Below are positions 1 through 5,154 of a stretch of 7,627 bases of DNA, in pieces. The stretch spans positions 3,382 to 11,008 of the forward strand of contig PMLO01000129.1 of the NCBI GenBank assembly GCA_003158895.1. Reading direction: 5' to 3'. The stretch is from Propionibacteriaceae bacterium (GTDB lineage Bacteria > Actinomycetota > Actinomycetes > Propionibacteriales > Propionibacteriaceae). The notes below the pieces were generated by a model. That model was not told the DNA's origin. It saw nothing but the letters and a program-made list of their open reading frames with translations, and made no database searches. The stretch's first letter is position 1; the number at the start of each line of letters is the position of its first letter. The translations under genes were made by a program, and so were the position numbers.

Positions 1-582
1 CTCGCCCTCGGCGTTGATGATCTTGGCGCGCTTCTCGCGCTCGGCCTCGGCCTGCCGTGCCATCGCGCGCTTCATGCTGTCGGGGAGCTGGATGTCCTTG
101 AGCTCAACCAAGGTGACCACGACGCCCCAGTCGCTGGTGCTCACGTCAAGGATCTCGCGGATGTCCAGGTTGATCCTGTCGGTCTCCGAGAGGGTCTCGT
201 CCAGCGTGTGCTGACCAACCACCTTGCGCAGCGTGGTCTGGGCGATCTGGTCTATCGCGCTGTAGACGTTCTCGATCGCGACGACCGCCTTCACCGCGTC
301 CACGACCTTGAAGTAGGCCACAGCAGACACATCCACGCTGACGTTGTCCCGCGTGATGATGCCCTGCGACTGGATCGGCATGGTGACGATCCTCAGAGAG
401 ACTTTGTGGAGCACGTCCACGATCGGGATGATCGCCTGAAGGCCAGGGACTCGTACGCCGACGACGCGGCCCAGTCGGAAGAGGACTCCGACCTCGTACT
501 GCTTGATGATCTTGAGGGCGCTGGCGGCGACGACGACGAGGACGACTACCAACGCGACGATGATGGCGATAAGGGTGCTCAT
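1..582 (-). CDS. Slipin/stomatin-family SPFH (band 7) membrane protein, partial (C-terminus outside window)
   Basis: Reading the minus strand from the ATG at 582 gives 194 codons open to the window edge. A hydrophobic N-terminal segment (about residues 4-22, rich in Val/Ile/Ala) is followed by the SPFH domain, with familiar slipin motifs: YEVGVLFRLGR, ITRDNVSVDV, a long WGVVVTLVELKDIQLP stretch, and then RQAEAEREKRAKIINAEGE, the start of the charged coiled-coil region. Slipins normally have about 250-300 residues, so roughly a quarter is missing. The start is supported by AGGAG (594-590 on the minus strand) seven bases before the ATG. Family knowledge: slipins sit in the cytoplasmic membrane as oligomers, organise membrane microdomains and are often paired with an NfeD protease-like partner; whether one follows cannot be seen here. 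Family assignment is secure; the precise cellular role is not. Confidence 0.93.
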   Translation of the reverse strand, partial: MSTLIAIIVALVVVLVVVAASALKIIKQYEVGVLFRLGRVVGVRVPGLQAIIPIVDVLHKVSLRIVTMPIQSQGIITRDNVSVDVSAVAYFKVVDAVKAVVAIENVYSAIDQIAQTTLRKVVGQHTLDETLSETDRINLDIREILDVSTSDWGVVVTLVELKDIQLPDSMKRAMARQAEAEREKRAKIINAEGE

Positions 583-769
583 GATGAAACTCCTGGTGGT
601 GCGGTCGAGCTGAGTACGCATGGATGGGAGGAGAGAGGAGCTCGGTGTCCGTCCCTGGCGCGCAGTCCTCGCGGCTGGCTCGACGATCCGAGTGCCGCTC
701 AGAAGGGCCGAGGTGGGGAACCGAATGCCTTGATCGCGCGGAGGGCTCGAAGGGCACGACAACCATGCT

Positions 770-786
770 CTGCACGAGCCGTGCAG
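770..786. repeat. Perfect 7-bp inverted repeat, possible operator or hairpin upstream of the slipin gene
   Basis: CTGCACG (770-776) and CGTGCAG (780-786) are exact reverse complements separated by AGC. The repeat overlaps a candidate minus-strand -10 hexamer (TAGGCT, 790-785) and would span the predicted transcription start of the slipin gene. That position suits a repressor operator. A short RNA hairpin is the alternative. The symmetry is seen directly; the function is inferred. Confidence 0.4.
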
Positions 787-790
787 CCTA
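785..790 (-). promoter_or_regulatory. Candidate -10 element for the slipin gene
   Basis: Read on the minus strand, 790-785 is TAGGCT, which fits the actinobacterial TANNNT -10 pattern. It is the only such hexamer I find between the slipin start and about position 800. No good -35 lies 17-18 bases upstream. It would give a leader of nearly 200 bases. Weak evidence. Confidence 0.3.
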
Positions 791-890
791 GGGCGCTCAT
801 CTTGCTGATGTGAGGGGCTTGGAGCGACTGCTCCTGGGGGCGGCGGCGGACAGCCGACCCTTCCCGAACTCGCTGATGTTCTCAGCGTCT

Positions 891-917
891 TTGACGTTAC
901 ACCTGCAGGCATAAGGT
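891..917 (+). promoter_or_regulatory. Possible promoter upstream of the GAF-ANTAR gene
   Basis: TTGACG (891-896) resembles a -35 box and TAAGGT (912-917) fits TANNNT, but the 15-base spacer is shorter than the usual 17. It lies about 45 bases before the first plausible start codon of the GAF-ANTAR frame. Suggestive only. Confidence 0.3.
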
Positions 918-961
918 CGAGACCCGGTCGCACTGTGGGTCGCGTCCCTCGGCCAGCATCA

Positions 962-1770
962 ATGGCGTCCTCGTCTGCACGGACTCGTACAGTGGCCGTG
1001 ACGGAAGAGGACTGGTCGGCGCGTAGCTTCGAGGAGACCGACGAGGCCGGACTGCGCCAGCCTGACGGAGTTGGCCGGTTTGGTCACCGGCAGCCAAAGC
1101 CTCGACGAGGTCCTGTCATCGGTGGCCATGCAGGCGGTCCACGCCATTCCCGAACCTGACGCGGCCGGCGTAGCGGTGCTCCGCGTCGAGTACCCAGCCA
1201 TCGAGTGGAAGCACGCGCCGCCAGCCACCCACTCGTCGCCGAGATCGACGACATCCAATACGTCCCCTCAACGAAGGCCCGCGCATCACCGCGGCCGTGG
1301 AGCGACGTACGGTCCGTTCAGGTTCACTCGGCGGCGAGAAGATGTGGCCGCGATTCGGGCCCCGCGTGGGACGCCTGGGTGTCCACAGCGCGTTGTCGGT
1401 GCCGTTGCTGCTGCAGGGAACAGTTGCAGGAGCGATCACCGCCTACTCGCGTGACAAGGACGCCTTCACCGATCAGGCGACCCACCTGGGTGAGCAGTTC
1501 GCCTCACCCGCTGCCGTCGCGGTCCACAATGCCCAGGTGCTGGCCCAGGCTCAGGAACTGACCCGTCAGCTCACGACCGCTCTCAGCACTCGGCCCAACA
1601 TCGACCAAGCAATCGGGCTGTTGCGCGGACGTACGGGCAGCACCACAGAGGAGGCTTTCGCACGGCTACGGGAGCACAGCCAGGCAGAGCACACCAAGAT
1701 CGTCGTCGTGGCCCAGCGACTGGTCGACGAAGCCGTCCGCAGAGCTCTGGCTAACCAGGCAGAGACCTGA
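962..1770 (+). pseudogene. GAF-ANTAR transcription antitermination regulator, frameshifted
   Basis: The protein can be followed only by changing frame. An N-terminal piece from ATG 962 (ends around DEAGLR) passes near 1053 to LTELAGLVTGSQSLDEVL, then near 1200 to VEARAASHPLVAEIDDIQY, then near 1265 to NEGPRITAAVERRTVRSG, after which the frame stays open to TGA 1768-1770. The middle part is a GAF sensor domain. The end, from about 1560 (ELTRQL through ALSTRPNIDQAIGLLRG to VVVAQRLVDEAVRRA), is a complete ANTAR domain. In this family the GAF part senses a ligand and ANTAR binds paired RNA hairpins to prevent termination. Two shifts are each explained by one lost C: ATC(C)GAGTGG near 1200 and GTCCCC(C)TC near 1264-1267. 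The shift near 1053 is less certain, because the N-terminus is poorly conserved. A GTG at 1297 could still start a partial GAF plus whole ANTAR product of 157 residues. Genuine decay or base-calling errors in C runs are both possible; the long genes beside it are intact. Confidence 0.8.
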
Positions 1771-1774
1771 CAGG

Positions 1775-3271
1775 TCAGGTCGGCCTCATCGGTCGCGTGT
1801 TCATGAACAGCGGCTCGACTTGGTGGTCCGGGTCGACCTGGGTGAGGACGACGTCGCCTGCCTGAAGGCGAGTCGAGTTGCGCACGGGGACATTGCGTCC
1901 GTGACGGCTCACAACGCTGATCCACGACTCGTCGCCGACCGATAGTTCATCGATCGTGTGGCCGTCGGCAGCCGACCCCTCCTGCACGATATGGCGTTCC
2001 AGGCCATCCGGCTCTTCGGCAAAGCGCACGTCGACCGTCCACGGTCGCGACTGGACGAGTCTCATCGGGACCCTGAACAGTCGCGCGAACAAGGGCACGA
2101 GGCCGCCTTGGAGGAGCACCGAGACGAGCACAACGATGAAGATGATGGCGTAGATGGTCGGGGCGCCATCAATGTTCGCGGTGAGGATAAACATGCCGAG
2201 CAGGATCGGCACAGCACCCTTCAGCCCCGCCCAGAGCACGAACGCACGCTCGCCAGGTTTCAGCCGGATCGGCAGCGTCGCGAGCCCGACGAGCACCGGC
2301 CGGATGACGAAGATGAGCAGCACAGAGATCAAGACGCCCGCGAGCAGTGTCGAGGGTTGGAAAACGTCGCGGAGCTGGATGCTCAGGCCGAGCAGCACGA
2401 ACACAACGATCTCGGCCACGCTCGCCAGTCCGGCGGTGAAGTTGTCGATCTCCCGTCGGAACGGCGCCCGGACGTCGCCGATCAGGATGCCGGCGATGAA
2501 CGCCGCGAGGAATCCCGAGCCTTGTAGTGCTGACCCGGCAGCGTAGATCAGCACGGCGCTCGCCGCGACGAAGACGGCACTCAGGGCTCCGGTGGGCAGC
2601 TGAACGCGCCGCATCACCCAGCCCAGTGCGAGTCCGAGTGCGATGCCGACGACGGCGCCGACGAGCATCTGCGTGGCGAACTCCTGGAGGCCTGCGAGCA
2701 CGGGGGAAGCCCCTGTGCCGACTGACGCGGTCCCGGCTGCCAGCAGGCTGACCAGGAGCGCGATGCCGACCGGATCATTCGCCCCGGATTCGCCTTCCAG
2801 AATCGTGCCGGACCGGCCGGAGATCTCTCGCCTTCCGAGCACCGAGAAGACCACTGCAGGGTCTGTGGGCGACAAGGCTGCGCCAAGGAGCATCGAGATC
2901 TGCCAAGCGAAGCCGAGCAGGAAGTGGGCCACCACAGCGAGGGCCGCGGCGGAGATCGCGGTGCCTGCGATCCCGATCCACGCGATGGGGCCGGCCGCGG
3001 CTCGGAATCGGCGCCAGCCGATGTGCATGCCCCCGTCGAAGAGGATGAGCACGAGTGCGACCGACACGATCCGCTCGTCGATGTCTCGCGCCGCGGTTCC
3101 AGCCGCGGGCCCGAGCGCGGGCAGGAAGAGAGCCACCACCGCGGCGACGATGAGGAACAGACCGGGCGCCGGGATCCGCAACCATGCGGTAAGGCGACTC
3201 GAGAAGGTGCCGGCGATAAGCACTGCCGCCACCAGCAGAACGATGATCGAAAAGGCGAACTGGCCAGACAC
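1775..3271 (-). CDS. CPA1-type monovalent cation/proton antiporter with RCK_C domain (NhaP2/CvrA-like K+/H+ antiporter)
   Basis: Counting from the proposed GTG start at 3271 the protein has 498 residues. Residues about 5-400 are a multi-spanning sodium/hydrogen-exchanger domain. It has FDGGMHIGWRRF (78-89), SPTDPA (134-139) and ESGANDP (161-167) with the Asn-Asp pair at 165-166 expected in electroneutral CPA1 exchangers, and WAGLKGAVPI (347-356). A soluble tail (about 420-490, with VGDESWISVVSR and LQAGDVVLTQ) is an RCK_C/TrkA_C regulatory domain. Family role: expels K+ or Na+ in exchange for H+ at the inner membrane, with the tail sensing a cytoplasmic ligand; cyclic di-AMP is known for some relatives. 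The frame stays open upstream to 3454, but the extra 61 residues look non-coding. GTG 3271 is preceded by GGGAG (3280-3276, minus strand), four bases away, and puts the first membrane helix near residue 5. It converges with the GAF-ANTAR gene, the stops being only a few bases apart. The ion transported cannot be decided from sequence. Confidence 0.92.
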   Translation of the reverse strand: MSGQFAFSIIVLLVAAVLIAGTFSSRLTAWLRIPAPGLFLIVAAVVALFLPALGPAAGTAARDIDERIVSVALVLILFDGGMHIGWRRFRAAAGPIAWIGIAGTAISAAALAVVAHFLLGFAWQISMLLGAALSPTDPAVVFSVLGRREISGRSGTILEGESGANDPVGIALLVSLLAAGTASVGTGASPVLAGLQEFATQMLVGAVVGIALGLALGWVMRRVQLPTGALSAVFVAASAVLIYAAGSALQGSGFLAAFIAGILIGDVRAPFRREIDNFTAGLASVAEIVVFVLLGLSIQLRDVFQPSTLLAGVLISVLLIFVIRPVLVGLATLPIRLKPGERAFVLWAGLKGAVPILLGMFILTANIDGAPTIYAIIFIVVLVSVLLQGGLVPLFARLFRVPMRLVQSRPWTVDVRFAEEPDGLERHIVQEGSAADGHTIDELSVGDESWISVVSRHGRNVPVRNSTRLQAGDVVLTQVDPDHQVEPLFMNTRPMRPT

Positions 3272-3520
3272 AACACTCCCGGACGTCAGCGATGAGATCG
3301 CCGACCAGACTTCCCGGCACTCCGTGTTCTGAATGTACAGGCTCGAGACGGTCGCCGCTTCTGCAACTTGCTCCGTGCCAACGCGTCCCCCAACGCGATT
3401 CGCGAGTCTACCCCCGGGGGTACGGCGTGTTGGCGAAGGTGAGCAACCCCCCATCTACGGCTCACGCCGCACATAAGCCGAACCCACGACGACTCAGAGA
3501 CGCAGGAGTACCGGACCGAG
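3272..3520. other. Divergent regulatory region between antiporter and tetR operon
   Basis: No gene is supported here. On the minus strand it would form a leader for the antiporter. It holds a 14-bp perfect palindrome (3409-3422), a minus-strand -10-like TAGACT (3410-3405) overlapping it, and a smaller inverted repeat CGCGA-T-TCGCG (3394-3404). I did not recognise a riboswitch; in particular the conserved core of the cyclic di-AMP (ydaO) riboswitch is not apparent. Confidence 0.6.
3405..3422 (-). promoter_or_regulatory. Palindrome resembling a CsoR/CstR-type operator, overlapping a candidate antiporter -10 box
   Basis: TACCCCCGGGGGTA at 3409-3422 is a perfect 14-bp palindrome. On the minus strand it runs straight into TAGACT (3410-3405), which fits a TANNNT -10 box and would start transcription near 3398, about 127 bases before the antiporter GTG. 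Operators of the CsoR/CstR family (copper- and persulfide-sensing repressors) have the form TACCC...GGGTA with C/G tracts. The resemblance rests on that remembered pattern, and no regulator of the family is encoded in this window. Palindrome certain; assignment tentative. Confidence 0.4.
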
Positions 3521-3549
3521 TTGACCGAGACTGAACACGTGTTTAGTAT
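3521..3549 (+). promoter_or_regulatory. Near-consensus sigma70-type promoter of the tetR-exporter operon
   Basis: TTGACC (3521-3526) is followed after exactly 17 bases by TAGTAT (3544-3549). Both fit housekeeping-sigma consensus hexamers. The predicted transcription start falls at about 3556-3557, on or beside the ATG at 3557, so the mRNA would be leaderless or nearly so. The promoter is overlaid by the first of two inverted repeats. An upstream in-frame ATG (3548) lies inside the -10 box and is therefore unlikely to be translated. Confidence 0.75.
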
Positions 3550-3566
3550 GCTGAACATGAGTTCAG
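3531..3566. promoter_or_regulatory. Tandem TetR operators (two inverted repeats, 20 bp apart)
   Basis: CTGAACACGTGTTTAG (3531-3546) and CTGAACATGAGTTCAG (3551-3566) share the pattern CTGAAC-N4-GTTYAG. The second is perfectly symmetrical; the first has one mismatch between its arms. The first covers the promoter spacer and the start of the -10 box; the second covers the predicted transcription start and the tetR ATG. The 20-bp spacing is about two helical turns, so two repressor dimers would bind on the same face. The position immediately before a tetR gene strongly suggests autoregulation by that protein, which is inferred. Confidence 0.75.
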
Positions 3567-4201
3567 TCCTTGACGACGGCGACCTTACAGGGCGGGCTGC
3601 CATACGCAACGCCGCGCTGCGGCTCTTTGCCGAGCGCGGCCCGGATGCGGTGACCGTCCGTGAGATCGCCACGCAAGCAGGCGTCTCCCCTGCTCTCGTC
3701 CTGCACCACTTCGGCAGCAAGGAAGGCCTGCGCGCCGAGGTCGACGCGTTCGCCGCGAAAGCCTTCGACGCGCTGTTCGAGGAGACGCCGACCGAGGACC
3801 TCGCCGAGATGCTCTCCGGAGGTGCCCAGAGGGGCTCCCTCGCAGACGCGTTCGCACGGTCGTTCCCGCCTGGTTCGCCGCTACCCGCATACCTTCGCCG
3901 GCTGATGTTGACGAACGACCCGGCAGGGGCAGCACTGTTCGGACGGTGGTACGCCGCGACCCGTGGCCTTCTCGACACGATGGTCGAGTTGGGCGTCGCC
4001 CGCCCCAGCCAGGACCCCGATATCCGGGCCGCCTTCTTCCTCGTCAACGACCTGGCACTCATCCTTCTGCGAAACCCAATCGCAGTGGCCATCGGGGCCG
4101 ACCCGCTGACACCCCAGGGAATGGAGCGGTGGGCACGGGAGGCAACCGTCGTCTATACCGAGGGCGCGTTCCGTGCCCCGGGTGAGGAGATGCAGCCATG
4201 A
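3557..4201 (+). CDS. TetR/AcrR-family transcriptional repressor of the adjacent ABC exporter
   Basis: The protein has 214 residues from the ATG at 3557, the usual TetR size. Residues about 12-60 are the DNA-binding domain: helix 1 with RNAALRLFAERG, and the helix-turn-helix TVREIATQAGVSPALVLHHF (33-52) followed by GSKEGL. The remainder is a helical ligand-binding and dimerisation domain of no recognisable specificity. Order and sequence resemble M. tuberculosis Rv1219c, the regulator upstream of the Rv1218c-Rv1217c exporter. I chose ATG 3557 because the promoter puts transcription onset there; ATG 3548 would add three residues but lies inside the -10 box. The stop overlaps the ATPase start by four bases (ATGA). 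It probably represses its own operon through the two repeats at 3531-3566 and is released by a pump substrate; the inducer is unknown. Confidence 0.93.
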   Translation: MSSVLDDGDLTGRAAIRNAALRLFAERGPDAVTVREIATQAGVSPALVLHHFGSKEGLRAEVDAFAAKAFDALFEETPTEDLAEMLSGGAQRGSLADAFARSFPPGSPLPAYLRRLMLTNDPAGAALFGRWYAATRGLLDTMVELGVARPSQDPDIRAAFFLVNDLALILLRNPIAVAIGADPLTPQGMERWAREATVVYTEGAFRAPGEEMQP

Positions 4202-5154
4202 GTACAGCCCAGCCCGTCATCCGCGCCGAGCGGCTGACCAAGACCTTCGGTCCGGTCCGAGCCCTCGACGGGCTCGACCTGGAGGTCGCTCCAGGAGAGG
4301 TCCATGGCTTCCTGGGCCCCAACGGGGCCGGCAAGTCGACGACCATCAGGGTCGTCCTCGGCCTCATCCGCGCCAGCGGCGGTCACGTCGAGCTGTTCGG
4401 CGGAGACCCGTGGCGCCAGGCCGCAACCCTTCACGAACGGCTCGCCTATGTCGCCGGCGACGTGGCCCTGTGGCCCGGCTTGACCGGTGGGCAGTGTCTT
4501 GACGTCCTCGGGGCGACCCAGGGCGTGCTCGACGAGACCCGTCGCGCCGACCTCATCGATCGGTTCGAGCTGGACCCGACCAAACGGGTCCGGGACTACT
4601 CGAAGGGCAACCGCCAGAAGGTCGCACTCATCGCGGCGCTCGCCGCTGACGTGGAGCTTCTCGTGCTGGACGAGCCCACCTCCGGGCTGGACCCGCTCAT
4701 GGAGCAAGCGTTTCAGGAAGTCGTCCGAACGCGGCGCGAACAGGGCTGCAGCGTCCTGCTGTCGAGCCACATCCTCGGCGAGGTCGAAGCCCTCGCGGAT
4801 CGCGTGAGCATCATCCGCCGAGGTAAGACCGTCACGACCGGAACCCTTGCTGAGCTGCGACGCCATACCCGCACCCACGTCCATGCCGTGACGGTCGACG
4901 AGCCCGCTGGACTCGCCGACGCCCCAGGGCTTACGGACTGGTCCTCTGAGCGCCTCGATGGGCATATCGAGAGCAGGTTCAGCATCGACGCCGACCATCT
5001 CGACGCGGTGATCGGCCAGCTGCATCACGCGCAGATCCACACCCTGACCGTCACCCCGCCGAGCCTGGACGACCTGTTCCTGCGCACGTACGACGAGGAA
5101 GTGCCGCTGCACGACGTCCCCGGCCTCGAACAGCCGGAGGAGGCGCTTCGATGA
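4198..5154 (+). CDS. ABC transporter ATP-binding protein, polyketide-antibiotic exporter type (Rv1218c-like)
   Basis: The 318-residue nucleotide-binding protein has Walker A GPNGAGKST (40-48), Walker B LLVLDE (154-159), D-loop SGLD (162-165) and the switch histidine H191 in SSHILGE. Two motifs differ from the textbook form. The signature is YSKGNRQK (134-141) instead of LSGGQ, and the Q-loop position reads AGDVALWPGLTG (86-97) without the usual glutamine. Both variants are, to my knowledge, common in this exporter subfamily. Residues about 220-318 are a C-terminal extension typical of drug/antibiotic ABC-2 ATPases. It acts on the cytoplasmic face of the membrane, hydrolysing ATP to drive the permease encoded next. 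GAGGAGA (4184-4190) precedes the ATG by seven bases; the ATG overlaps the tetR stop and its own stop overlaps the permease start, so translation is probably coupled. Substrate unknown. Confidence 0.95.
   Translation: MSTAQPVIRAERLTKTFGPVRALDGLDLEVAPGEVHGFLGPNGAGKSTTIRVVLGLIRASGGHVELFGGDPWRQAATLHERLAYVAGDVALWPGLTGGQCLDVLGATQGVLDETRRADLIDRFELDPTKRVRDYSKGNRQKVALIAALAADVELLVLDEPTSGLDPLMEQAFQEVVRTRREQGCSVLLSSHILGEVEALADRVSIIRRGKTVTTGTLAELRRHTRTHVHAVTVDEPAGLADAPGLTDWSSERLDGHIESRFSIDADHLDAVIGQLHHAQIHTLTVTPPSLDDLFLRTYDEEVPLHDVPGLEQPEEALR

Larger units (their letters stand above)
583..961. other. Intergenic region between the slipin and GAF-ANTAR genes, no convincing gene
   Basis: This stretch separates two divergently transcribed genes. 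The open frames across it are antisense or out-of-frame continuations of the slipin gene, or have unlikely composition (many Cys, Ser and Arg). It does contain a perfect short inverted repeat at 770-786, a possible minus-strand -10 box beside it, and a weak promoter-like stretch on the plus strand near 891-917. These are listed separately. Confidence 0.7.

Noticed and set aside
645..791. Small plus-strand frame (GTG 645, 48 codons) preceded by a purine-rich GGAG-like stretch
   Set aside because: The product is rich in Ser, Arg and Cys with no coding-like pattern, and the purine stretch can arise by chance in an intergenic region.
146..813. Long open frames on both strands overlapping the slipin gene and its upstream region
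   Set aside because: They are Arg/His- or Asp-rich shadows of the slipin gene in other frames, with no recognisable domains. The slipin frame has full family motifs and a ribosome site.
1956..3332. Several plus-strand frames of 65-229 codons across the antiporter gene
   Set aside because: They are antisense to a protein with intact CPA1 and RCK_C motifs and have low-complexity composition.
3272..3410. A cyclic di-AMP (ydaO-type) riboswitch in the antiporter leader
   Set aside because: The leader would be a sensible place for one before a K+ transporter, but I could not recognise the conserved core by eye. A covariance-model search would decide it.
3286..4092. Minus-strand frame of 268 codons opposite tetR
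   Set aside because: It is antisense to a clear TetR-family gene with promoter and operators; the translation shows no family motif.
4153..5112. Minus-strand frame of 319 codons opposite the ABC ATPase
   Set aside because: It mirrors the ATPase gene, a usual effect of GC-rich codon bias. The plus strand carries Walker A, Walker B and the other ATPase motifs.
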